Source: Pleurocapsa sp. MO_226.B13 (GTDB lineage: Bacteria; Cyanobacteriota; Cyanobacteriia; Cyanobacteriales; Xenococcaceae). From it: a stretch of DNA of 8,947 nt. The DNA is taken from NCBI GenBank assembly GCA_030064795.1, contig JASJEI010000450.1, positions 1 through 8,947 of the forward strand, written 5' to 3'. The notes under the pieces are model-generated. The model searched no databases and had not been told where the DNA came from. It saw only the letters and a list, made by a program, of their open reading frames with translations. Position 1 is the stretch's first letter, and each line of letters starts with the position of its first letter. The position numbers were made by a program, and so were the translations under genes. Shown piece after piece: positions 1 to 6,163 of the stretch.

Positions 1-150
1 CGTGACATCCTCCCGACGCTAACTCTACGAGTATAGCGCGGGCTTCCCAACATCACTGTTAGGCATTGCTACCCTGCGCCACTTATCTAGGCATAATGCC
101 CCCGACAGCCCGACTTGATAGCCTATTTCTTTCCCCCAGAGTCCCTGGGT
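1..150 (-). ncRNA. Probable omega RNA (reRNA) region of the TnpB element
   Basis: In TnpB systems the guide RNA scaffold comes from the 3' part of tnpB plus the right end, and the guide is the flanking DNA just beyond the element. Here the conserved right-end hairpin (42-11 on the minus strand) overlaps the tnpB stop codon, and the element appears to end at about position 2. The scaffold would therefore be mostly overlapping coding sequence, and the guide would lie outside this window. The 5' limit given is arbitrary. The call rests on family knowledge and position, not on a recognised RNA covariance pattern. Confidence 0.4.
11..42 (-). repeat. Right-end hairpin of the TnpB element, copy 1
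   Basis: This 32-base unit folds as a bulged hairpin. Positions 12-15 pair with 39-42, 17-21 with 34-38, and 22-25 with 29-32 once A16 and A33 are bulged out, leaving a TAC loop. It contains the last codons and the TAG stop of tnpB. The unit is repeated in the same orientation at 1387-1418 with a single difference (C39 versus T1415). That change turns a G-C pair into a G-T wobble, so the fold is kept. Confidence 0.8.
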
Positions 151-1299
151 ACTATGTTTCTCTATGCCTCTATTACATATCTCTTGGGCTGAGGCTAGAT
201 CTCTATCTACTGGTTCAGTGACTCCATAACCACACTCATGGCAAACATGATACCTCTCAGACAGTTCTTTTTTGACTGCACTACGACAATTAGGGCAGGT
301 CTGTGATGTTCCTCTATGGTCAACCTCATCTACAAATACTCCCCTACGTTTACCTACATACTTGAGTATTTGCCTGAACTGACCAAAAGCAGCATCTAAA
401 GTATGTTTGCCTAAGAAGCCTTTAGCCATAATTCGGAAGTCACAATCTTCTAGAAAGATTGTATCTGCCATATCACAGAGTTTATGAGCCAGCTTGAATT
501 GATAATCCTTTCGCTGCCAAGCGATGTGATTGTGCATCGCTTCTACTTTCTTCCTGGTTTTCTCATAGTTAGCAGAACGTTTAGTTCTCTTTGACAGTCG
601 CTTTTGCAGCACTTTCAGCCTACGGTAGCTCTGTTTGAAAAACTTACTCGGTCGCTCTACAAAATTGTCTGAGGTACAAAGATAGGAAAGTAGCCCAACA
701 TCAACCCCGATACAATGACCGTGCGGTGTTGGTTCTGGTACTTCAACATCCGACTGAATAGATACAACAGCAAACCACCCTTTAGCTTTCTTGAGAACTC
801 TTACCTGTTTGACCACAAAACCATCAGGGATAGGTCTATGTAAGTTGACTGGGATTAGTCCTAGTTTTGGTAATTTTATTTGCCATCCAGTAATCGGATT
901 AGCTTTGAACTGAGGAAATAACATTGATTTCATCTGTCCAAATTTCTTGAATCTAGGAAACCCGTAACCACGTTTCTGAAAGAAGTCCCAAGCATCATGC
1001 AACCTTCTGATATTGGTTTGAAGCACTTGAGAGGGTACTTGCTTGAGTCGAGGAAATTCTTTCTTGGCTTTTGGTAAGTTGTTCTGCTGTTGATGATATC
1101 CAGGGAAAGGATAGTCAGCATTCATAATGTATTCAGATTCTAAATTACACCTATCTATCTGGCACTTACGAGAAGCTATCCAATCTTTTAGTTCTCTAAG
1201 CGCGTAGTTATAAGATGCACGACAGATATCAAGCCACTCGTTGAGTGAGTCTTGCTGTTGAGCATCTGGGTAAATTCGATAGGCATAATTAAAAATCAT
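25..1299 (-). CDS. tnpB: TnpB, RNA-guided nuclease of an IS200/IS605-type element
   Basis: TnpB proteins are RNA-guided DNA endonucleases, related to Cas12, that help IS200/IS605-type elements persist. Numbered from the ATG at 1299 (424 residues), the RuvC-like site looks intact: Asp200 in GVDVGL, Glu284 in FLEDCDF and Asp367 in DRDLASA. A four-cysteine zinc finger (Cys335, Cys338, Cys353, Cys356) sits between the second and third motifs. The N-terminal part (YAYRIYPDAQQQ) matches the usual OrfB helix-turn-helix start. The frame can also open at GTG 1303-1305, two codons earlier. Neither start has a Shine-Dalgarno sequence; I chose ATG for its codon. The last codons and the TAG stop lie inside the right-end hairpin, so the coding and end-structure sequences overlap. 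Length is normal and there is no frameshift, so it is probably functional, although activity is inferred. Confidence 0.95.
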   Translation of the reverse strand: MIFNYAYRIYPDAQQQDSLNEWLDICRASYNYALRELKDWIASRKCQIDRCNLESEYIMNADYPFPGYHQQQNNLPKAKKEFPRLKQVPSQVLQTNIRRLHDAWDFFQKRGYGFPRFKKFGQMKSMLFPQFKANPITGWQIKLPKLGLIPVNLHRPIPDGFVVKQVRVLKKAKGWFAVVSIQSDVEVPEPTPHGHCIGVDVGLLSYLCTSDNFVERPSKFFKQSYRRLKVLQKRLSKRTKRSANYEKTRKKVEAMHNHIAWQRKDYQFKLAHKLCDMADTIFLEDCDFRIMAKGFLGKHTLDAAFGQFRQILKYVGKRRGVFVDEVDHRGTSQTCPNCRSAVKKELSERYHVCHECGYGVTEPVDRDLASAQEICNRGIEKHSTQGLWGKEIGYQVGLSGALCLDKWRRVAMPNSDVGKPALYS

Positions 1300-1310
1300 G
1301 GTCACATGAT
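1295..1310. promoter_or_regulatory. Palindrome over the tnpB start codons
   Basis: ATCATG (1295-1300) and CATGAT (1305-1310) form a perfect inverted repeat with a four-base gap. It covers both candidate tnpB starts, ATG 1299 and GTG 1305. A second overlapping pair, ATGGT (1298-1302) and ACCAT (1311-1315), is also present. In mRNA this would hide the start codon; as DNA it could be a small operator. Either role is inference. Confidence 0.3.
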
Positions 1311-1357
1311 ACCATATTCATAACTCATGGTAAATTGCCAATCTACGAGGCATCGAG

Positions 1358-1376
1358 CCTCTAGCTTGGCTTGAGG
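1358..1376 (-). repeat. Subterminal hairpin at the left end of the TnpB element
   Basis: CCTC (1358-1361) pairs with GAGG (1373-1376) and AGC (1363-1365) pairs with GCT (1369-1371). One T-T mismatch interrupts the stem and the loop is TTG. A short helix with one internal mismatch, placed between the element edge and tnpB, is what a Y1 transposase recognises in IS200/IS605 elements. An overlapping alternative stem, GAGGC (1347-1351) with GCCTC (1357-1361), is also possible. Confidence 0.55.
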
Positions 1377-1386
1377 TGTCCATGTA

Positions 1387-1418
1387 TCCCGACGCTAACT
1401 CTACGAGTATAGCGTGGG
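1387..1418 (-). repeat. Second copy of the right-end hairpin, on the far side of the element
   Basis: This unit is identical to 11-42 at 31 of 32 positions and has the same orientation. It lies upstream of tnpB, outside the left-end hairpin. It even keeps the in-frame codons LYS-TAG of the TnpB C-terminus, but the frame closes at a TGA a few codons further out, so no second tnpB is attached. On the minus strand its downstream sequence diverges from the true right end right after CGTCGGGA. It may be the leftover right end of an earlier element, or a genuine part of the left end. The STAND gene starts 66 bases further on. Confidence 0.8.
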
Positions 1419-1483
1419 ACTTATAGCCCCTCAAACTCCCCAACGGTTAAAAAAGGCAAGATCTAGCCAATACTAGGAAATCC

Positions 1484-4400
1484 ATGGAGGTTGAAACAGC
1501 ATTAGCAGTTACCGATTCTTTAGTCTTTGCTAAGACAGGTAAACACTTAAATACACTCCAAACAGAGATTTTTCGAGGGGCGTGGTTAGGGCAAAAATAT
1601 GAAGACATAGCCGAAGCTAACTACTGTTCTGATTCCCATGTCAAAATAATTGGTGCTACTCTTTGGGAAATACTTTCTGAAAGTTTAGCCGAAAAAATCA
1701 CCAAGAAAAATTTTCGTGCTGTTTTAGAAAGACGGGGAAGGGAAGAATTAAACATTCAAAATTTAGAATTAAAAACAGATGAAATAGGTTCTTCAGCAAC
1801 TGCGGGTTTAGAATTAAAGGAAGGCGAGCGAGAACCAATCACTCCTATCCAACAAGATTGGGGGGAAGCCATAGATGTCTCAGTATTTTATGGGCGCACA
1901 TCGGAACTAGCTACCCTGGAAAAATGGATTGTGGCAGACCGCTGTCGGCTGGTGGGAGTGTTAGGCATGGGGGGCATTGGCAAAACAGCTCTGGCTGTCA
2001 AACTGGCACAACAGATTCAGGAACAGTTTGAGTACGTTATTTGGCGAAGTTTGCGCAACGCCCCACCCCTGGAAACCCTCCTGAGCGAGTTAGTCCCCTT
2101 TCTCTCCCAGCAACAAGAAACTGAAGCGAAGATCGCGAAATTGCTTCAGTGCTTGCGTGACTCTCGCTGTCTGGTGATTTTGGACAATCTAGAGGCGATC
2201 TTACAGGCAGGGGAGCGAGCCGGAGAATATCGCCCTGGTTATGAGCAATATGGGGAATTGCTCCGGTTAGTAGGAGAAACTGCTCATCAGAGCTGTCTGC
2301 TGCTCACCTCACGGGAAAAACCAGCCGAACTTGCTACTTTTGAAGGGATTGAGTTATCGGTGCGATCGCTTTACCTGAGTGGTTCAGAGGCAGCTTCATT
2401 GGCTCTGATTCGAGCCAGTGGACTAGTAGGGTCAGAGGAACAGCAACAACAGTTGTGCGCTTGCTATAGCTGTAATCCCCTAGCACTCAAGATTGTTGCT
2501 ACCTCGATTCAAGAATTGTTCGATGGCGAGATTGGGGAATTTCTCGAGCAAGATACCGTCGTTTTCAATGGCATTCAAAAACTCCTTGACCGACAGTTCG
2601 ATCGTCTCTCTCCTTTAGAACAGGCGATCGTGTATTGGTTGGCAATTAATCGGGAGTGGACTAATATATCGGAATTAGCAGCAGACATTGTTCCAGTAGT
2701 CTCCAAATCAAAGTTATTAGAAGCTTTAGAATCCTTGCGCTGGCGAAGTCTGATTGAGAAACAATCTGGCAGCTACACCCAACAACCAGTAGTAATGGAG
2801 TACGTCACTGAACATTTGATTGAGCAGCTGGTAGAGGAAATAAAGACTAAATCGCTGCATTTAGGTTTTAGCCACGCGCTAATTCAGGCACAAGCCATAA
2901 ATTATCTCAGAAACAGTCAAATACGACTGATTCTGCAACCCATTGTCGATCGACTTCTCGCCATCTACGGCACTCATCAAAAAATTGTTCGACAAATAAC
3001 CGAAATTCTTGCCTCTTTACGTCAGGAAAGTTCCTGTCAACCTGGATATGCAGCAGGCAACTTACTCAACCTTCTGTGCCATCTCAATATTGATTTAACT
3101 GGCTTTGATTTTTCCAACTTGGCAGTGTGGCAGGCATACCTACAAGAAACTTCCTTACCGCAGGTCGATTTTTCCTACTCCGATCTATCCAAATCAGTAT
3201 TTGCCAACACTTTCTCGGTAATGGTGGAACTGGCATTTAGCCCAGATGGTCGGGTGTTAGCAACGGGGAACTACGATTATCAAGTTTACCTTTGGGATGT
3301 AGCGAGTGGCAATCAACTGTTGATTTGTTCTGGACACCAAGATAAAGTCTGGTCAGTTGCCTTTCATCCCCAAGGACATCTGCTAGCTTCTGGCAGTGAT
3401 GACCAAACGATTAAACTCTGGGATTCTAACACAGGTGAATGTATTCGTACCTTCACAGGTCACACTGGCTGCGTGCGTTCACTGGTTTTTGCCCCTGGTG
3501 GAGAATTTCTGTTCAGTGGTAGTGCAGATCGAACAATTCGACAATGGGAGGTCAATACAGGGCAATGCGTCCGAGTTTTACAGGAACATACTGCTGGGGT
3601 GTGGTCGATCGCTCTCTCCCAAGATGGTAGCCTCCTAGCTTCTGGCGGTGATGACCAAACGATAAGGCTGTGGTCAACGGCTACAGGGGATTGTTTTAAA
3701 ACTCTGGAAGGTCATACCTATTATTGGATTGGAGCAGTAGCCTTCAATCGAGAAGGAAATCTTCTTGCTAGTAGCGGTTTAGATCCAACTATTTTTCTGT
3801 GGGATGTTAATACTGGTAAATGTATCCGCACTTTAGAGGGTCATACTAACGCAGTTACTGGACTGACATTTATTTCTGGGCAGCATCTGGTTGCTAGTAG
3901 CAGTCAGGACAAGACAATTCGTCTCTGGAACTGGGAGACGGGTAAATGCGATAAAACTTTGTTAGGTCATACCAACACAATATCAAGCTTAGCAACTAAC
4001 CCCCAAGAAACCCTATTAGCAAGTGGGAGTAGCGACCAAACAGTTCGACTGTGGTCATTGAGTCGAGGTGCTTGCATTCGGACGCTTCAAGGAAGAGTTA
4101 ACTGGATTTCCTCTGTGGCTTTTAGTCCCGATGGGACTCAAGTAGTCAGTGGCTCTGAAGATCGAGCCGTGAGATTTTGGGCAGTTAGTACAGGAGATTG
4201 TCTCACACTCAGGGGACATCGAGATGTAGTTTACTCCGTTGCTTTTAGTCCAGATGGTCGTCTGATTGCCAGTGGCAGTTATGACCAAACAGTGAAGCTG
4301 TGGGACGTTAGTTCAGGTCAAGCGATCGAGACTTTAAGAGGACATACAGCACAGGTGTCCACCGTACAATTTAGTCCCGACGGCAGGATTTTAGCTAGTG

Positions 4401-5107
4401 GGGGCAGCGATCGAAATCTTCTGCTGTGGGATGTCAAGACAGCTCAGGTGCTTAAAAGCTTGCCTGCTCATCATTTCGTTTATTCTTTGGCGTTTAGTCC
4501 TGATGGAATCAAGTTAGCAGTCGGCACTTTCGATACAGCAGTCAGGTTATGGGATGTGGTGACGGAGAAATGTTGCCAAACCTTCAACGGACATACAGAC
4601 TGGGCTTGGGCAGTTGCGATCGACCCTGATGGTAGTATCCTAGCCAGTGGTAGCCGCGATCGCACCGTGAGACTGTGGGATATTCCCACGGGAAAATGTC
4701 TTCATCTACTTGAGGGACACTCCGGTTGGATTTTCTCTGTTGCCTTTTCTCCCGACGGTCGCACCTTAGCTAGTACCAGTAGTGACTACACCATCAAGCT
4801 TTGGGATGTCAACACGGGAATTTGTCTTCTTACTCTCGAAGAACATACAGGTTGGGTCATGTCCGTTGCTTTTGGACCTCAAGGTGACATCTTAGTCAGT
4901 GGCAGTTGGGATGGGAAGATTAAGTTATGGAATCTAGAAACAGGGATTTGTCAGTCAACTTGGAAAGTAGAACGGTTTTATGAAGGAATGAACATCACGG
5001 AAGTGACAGGTTTAACAGTAGACCAGAAAGCAACACTCAAAGCATTGGGAGCAGTCGAGGATTCAGAGTTTTCGGCGTTGTTCAAAACAAGGTTACACTT
5101 TGATTGA
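1484..5107 (+). CDS. VMAP-type NB-ARC (STAND) ATPase with 14 WD40 repeats
   Basis: This is a STAND-class signalling ATPase, built like bacterial relatives of APAF-1 in which a repeat sensor controls a nucleotide switch. Residues 1-85 resemble the helix-turn-helix domain found at the N-terminus of VMAP (vWA-MoxR-associated) proteins. FYGR at 135-138 opens the NB-ARC module. Walker A is GMGGIGKT (161-168), Walker B is LVILDN (230-235), LLLTSREKP (272-280) carries the sensor-type arginine, and CNPLALK begins at 330. A winged-helix region follows. Residues 526-578 resemble pentapeptide repeats (FDFSNL, VDFSYSDL). About 580-1162 holds fourteen WD40 repeats of 41-43 residues, enough for two seven-bladed propellers. 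The tail (YEGMNITEVTGLT) is one I recognise from cyanobacterial WD40 proteins. AGGA at 1475-1478 is a plausible ribosome site for ATG 1484. No catalytic effector domain is visible. The gene stands alone; the trigger and partner are unknown. Confidence 0.93.
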   Translation: MEVETALAVTDSLVFAKTGKHLNTLQTEIFRGAWLGQKYEDIAEANYCSDSHVKIIGATLWEILSESLAEKITKKNFRAVLERRGREELNIQNLELKTDEIGSSATAGLELKEGEREPITPIQQDWGEAIDVSVFYGRTSELATLEKWIVADRCRLVGVLGMGGIGKTALAVKLAQQIQEQFEYVIWRSLRNAPPLETLLSELVPFLSQQQETEAKIAKLLQCLRDSRCLVILDNLEAILQAGERAGEYRPGYEQYGELLRLVGETAHQSCLLLTSREKPAELATFEGIELSVRSLYLSGSEAASLALIRASGLVGSEEQQQQLCACYSCNPLALKIVATSIQELFDGEIGEFLEQDTVVFNGIQKLLDRQFDRLSPLEQAIVYWLAINREWTNISELAADIVPVVSKSKLLEALESLRWRSLIEKQSGSYTQQPVVMEYVTEHLIEQLVEEIKTKSLHLGFSHALIQAQAINYLRNSQIRLILQPIVDRLLAIYGTHQKIVRQITEILASLRQESSCQPGYAAGNLLNLLCHLNIDLTGFDFSNLAVWQAYLQETSLPQVDFSYSDLSKSVFANTFSVMVELAFSPDGRVLATGNYDYQVYLWDVASGNQLLICSGHQDKVWSVAFHPQGHLLASGSDDQTIKLWDSNTGECIRTFTGHTGCVRSLVFAPGGEFLFSGSADRTIRQWEVNTGQCVRVLQEHTAGVWSIALSQDGSLLASGGDDQTIRLWSTATGDCFKTLEGHTYYWIGAVAFNREGNLLASSGLDPTIFLWDVNTGKCIRTLEGHTNAVTGLTFISGQHLVASSSQDKTIRLWNWETGKCDKTLLGHTNTISSLATNPQETLLASGSSDQTVRLWSLSRGACIRTLQGRVNWISSVAFSPDGTQVVSGSEDRAVRFWAVSTGDCLTLRGHRDVVYSVAFSPDGRLIASGSYDQTVKLWDVSSGQAIETLRGHTAQVSTVQFSPDGRILASGGSDRNLLLWDVKTAQVLKSLPAHHFVYSLAFSPDGIKLAVGTFDTAVRLWDVVTEKCCQTFNGHTDWAWAVAIDPDGSILASGSRDRTVRLWDIPTGKCLHLLEGHSGWIFSVAFSPDGRTLASTSSDYTIKLWDVNTGICLLTLEEHTGWVMSVAFGPQGDILVSGSWDGKIKLWNLETGICQSTWKVERFYEGMNITEVTGLTVDQKATLKALGAVEDSEFSALFKTRLHFD
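3383..3411 (+). repeat. Near-identical DNA repeat between WD40 units, copy 1
   Basis: Twenty-nine bases here, encoding LASGSDDQT in WD40 repeat 2, recur at 3635-3663 in repeat 4 with one change (A to G). The spacing is 252 bases, exactly two 42-residue units. Most other repeats are far more diverged in DNA. Confidence 0.75.
3635..3663 (+). repeat. Near-identical DNA repeat between WD40 units, copy 2
   Basis: Partner of 3383-3411, in WD40 repeat 4, where it encodes LASGGDDQT. It matches at 28 of 29 bases. This suggests a recent two-unit duplication or gene conversion inside the propeller array. Confidence 0.75.
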
Positions 5108-5204
5108 TTAAATAAGTAATAAAATCAATAGTTCGGACAAAATTAAGCAGCAATAGCTCCGTAGTTACAAAGGTTTGAGTAATTAGGATGGGATTTAATT
5201 AAAG
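5108..5204. other. Non-coding spacer after the STAND gene
   Basis: This short stretch between the STAND stop codon and the IS630 relic has no open frame worth calling. I found no hairpin with a T-tract that would serve as an intrinsic terminator for the 3.6-kb gene. Confidence 0.5.
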
Positions 5205-5206
5205 TA

Positions 5207-5492
5207 CAGTTATTCGCTGACAAAATTACAAAAACTTTTCTTACCATTTGGCGGTATAATTTATTTGGCGTGATTCCAAAAGCTCTAGGCTTATTGCTTG
5301 TCCAATTATTTTTAAATTCTCGACATTTTCTTGGTAATGTTCACTCAGCCTCTTTTTTAAATCTTTCCACATAAATTCAATTGGATTTAAATCGGGGGAA
5401 TAAGGCGGTAAATAAACTAAAATAATAGCGATCGCTTATTGACCAAACATTTTAAAGTATTTGAATATTGTAATCTACTTAGCGAATAACTA
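5207..5492 (-). mobile_element. Internally deleted IS630-family element (MITE-like), about 286 bp
   Basis: The ends are inverted repeats. AGTTATTCGCT (5208-5218) matches AGCGAATAACT (5481-5491) perfectly. After a six-base gap of equal length on each side, ATTACAA (5225-5231) matches TTGTAAT (5468-5474). About 20 of 25 terminal bases agree. TA dinucleotides lie directly outside both ends (5205-5206 and 5493-5494), as expected from the TA target duplication of the IS630/Tc1-mariner group. Between the ends only the C-terminal part of a DDE transposase is left, so most of the original element of roughly 1 kb has been lost. With both ends kept, it could still be moved by a related transposase acting in trans. 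Confidence 0.75.
5241..5436 (-). pseudogene. C-terminal fragment of an IS630-family (DDE_3) transposase
   Basis: Read on the minus strand, the frame gives VYLPPYSPDLNPIEFMWK followed by DLKKRLSEHYQENVENL and ends with a TAA stop at 5243-5241. The PYSPDLNPIE block, which contains the last catalytic glutamate, is the signature of IS630-type DDE transposases. Upstream the frame is closed by TAA just beyond GCGATCGC (5428-5435). The helix-turn-helix and the two catalytic aspartates are gone. About 60 codons remain of roughly 300 or more. It lies within the inverted repeats of the 286-bp element and cannot encode an active enzyme. Confidence 0.85.
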
Positions 5493-5546
5493 TAATTGCT
5501 AGTTGAATTCATAAAATTGAATGAGCGTTGATCCTGTCGGCGATAA

Positions 5547-5702
5547 GTTCGCTCGTTTCAGAATATGACGCTCTTGAGACGACTTGCCCTGAATTTACTT
5601 CGACAAGATACTTCTAAAGGTAGTTTGAAAATGAAACGTTATCGAGCCAGTTTAGATAATAATTTTTTACTACAACTTCTCTCTCATTCTGGTATCTTCT
5701 AG
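5547..5702 (+). pseudogene. C-terminal remnant of an ISAs1-family transposase
   Basis: From ATG 5565 to TAG 5702 the frame encodes 45 residues, including LLRRLALNLLRQDTSKGSL and KMKRYRASLDNNFLLQLL. This matches the C-terminal end of ISAs1-type transposases, where a QNM-x-LLRRLALNLL block precedes a basic tail. The preceding codons (FQNM) fit, but the frame is closed by TAA at 5544-5546 and the catalytic core is absent. It lies just beyond the IS630 relic and is unrelated to it. The family assignment is from memory of its conserved C-terminus. Confidence 0.7.
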
Positions 5703-5711
5703 TTTAATTTT

Positions 5712-5728
5712 TTGATGCGATTACCCTG
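5712..5728 (+). repeat. Possible right terminal repeat of the ISAs1-type relic
   Basis: TTGATGCGATTACCCTG lies ten bases after the remnant stop codon. Its complement starts CAGGGTAATCGCATCAA, which resembles how ISAs1-type ends begin. No matching left end is visible in the window, so this is a weak call. From here to the CsbD start (5729-5844) I see only AT-rich spacer that probably holds the csbD promoter, without a clear -35/-10 pair. Confidence 0.3.
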
Positions 5729-5844
5729 ACTCCCTGCCACTTAAAATCTGTTTCAAAAAATCAATCTTTTGGTAGATGAATTAATTGATAAGTTAAGGAT
5801 ATTTTAGAAGTGATTTTAAAACTAAGAGAATAGTTAATTTAATA

Positions 5845-6027
5845 ATGAGTACTGAAGATAGATTAAAAGCAACTGCTAAAAATGTTGAGGGTAAAATACA
5901 AGAAGCAGTAGGCGAAGTTACAGGAAACCCTCAAGACAAAGCCGAAGGTAAAGAAAAACAAGCTGAAGCTCAAGTAGAACACAGTGTAGAAAACCTTAAA
6001 GACGATCTTAAAAAAGCGATCGACTAA
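5845..6027 (+). CDS. CsbD-family small stress-response protein
   Basis: This 60-residue protein is highly charged and predicted to be mostly helical. Its order of motifs (DRLKATAKNVEGKIQEAVGE, then VTGNPQDKAEGK, then a charged C-terminal helix) is the CsbD pattern. CsbD proteins are small, abundant, soluble proteins induced by general stress in many bacteria (sigma-B dependent in Bacillus subtilis); their biochemical role is not established. There is no signal peptide or membrane segment, so it should be cytoplasmic. The length is at the usual size for the family. No strong Shine-Dalgarno sequence precedes the ATG, which is common in cyanobacteria. An intrinsic terminator follows 26 bases after the stop, so it is probably a single-gene transcript. 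The start is fixed by the conserved N-terminus. Confidence 0.93.
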   Translation: MSTEDRLKATAKNVEGKIQEAVGEVTGNPQDKAEGKEKQAEAQVEHSVENLKDDLKKAID

Positions 6028-6053
6028 CTTTAAAATTTGTTTAGATCGAGTGT

Positions 6054-6081
6054 AAAGGTTTGGTATTACCAAGCCTTTTTT
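6054..6081 (+). terminator. Rho-independent terminator of the CsbD gene
   Basis: AAAGGTTTGG (6054-6063) pairs with CCAAGCCTTT (6069-6078) around a TATTA loop, giving ten pairs with one G-T wobble. A run of six T residues (6076-6081) follows the GC-containing stem. It lies shortly after the CsbD stop codon and separates that gene from the phosphatase. Confidence 0.88.
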
Positions 6082-6109
6082 ATTGGAGAAATTTGTCTGG
6101 TCTGATAGG

Positions 6110-6160
6110 ATGATTAGCAAAATCAAAACGGTTATTTCTAGCGCAATTTTTGCTGTTTGA
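6110..6160 (+). other. Short ORF in frame with and just upstream of the phosphatase gene
   Basis: ATG 6110 opens 16 codons (MISKIKTVISSAIFAV) that end at TGA 6158-6160, one codon (ACC) before the TTG start of the phosphatase in the same frame. The peptide has a basic start and a hydrophobic stretch, like the beginning of a signal peptide. It may be an upstream ORF that feeds ribosomes to the weak TTG start, an N-terminal extension cut off by a nonsense mutation, or chance. No good Shine-Dalgarno sequence precedes it. Confidence 0.25.
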
Positions 6161-6163
6161 ACC

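Larger units (their letters stand above)
2..1384 (-). mobile_element. Lone-tnpB element of the IS200/IS605 superfamily (boundaries approximate)
   Basis: The element holds one gene, tnpB, on the minus strand and no tnpA (Y1 transposase), so it would need a transposase supplied from elsewhere to move. The right end on the minus strand is a bulged hairpin (42-11) followed by GGGAGGATGTCAC, which reaches position 2 of the window. The left side carries a subterminal hairpin at 1358-1376, upstream of the gene, as expected for elements with subterminal hairpins instead of terminal inverted repeats. The left cleavage point is uncertain. A CATG at 1381-1384 next to the hairpin is one candidate for the retained target motif. 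No GCGATCGC site lies inside, although the rest of the window has eight. If the second hairpin copy at 1387-1418 belongs to the element, it extends to about 1420. Confidence 0.75.

Noticed and set aside
1306..1341. A possible tnpB promoter with TTGGCA (complement of 1336-1341) and TATGGT (complement of 1311-1316)
   Set aside because: The 19-base spacing is too long and the -10 match is poor; it would also leave almost no leader before the start codon.
11..1418. The two 32-base hairpin units as a CRISPR array
   Set aside because: There are only two copies, 1.4 kb apart with a gene between them, and one lies at the known structural end of a TnpB element.
3396..4689. Several open frames of 69-80 codons on both strands inside the STAND gene
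   Set aside because: They overlap the WD40 coding frame completely, show no family features, and are expected by-products of the repeated codon pattern.
5785..5805. TTGATA and TATTTT as a promoter for the CsbD gene
   Set aside because: The two boxes are only 9 bases apart, and no acceptable -10 lies at 16-18 bases from TTGATA.
5863..6126. An 87-codon frame on the minus strand opposite the CsbD gene
   Set aside because: It is the antisense of the Lys/Glu-rich CsbD codons, which gives an artificial Phe-rich hydrophobic peptide, and it runs across the terminator.
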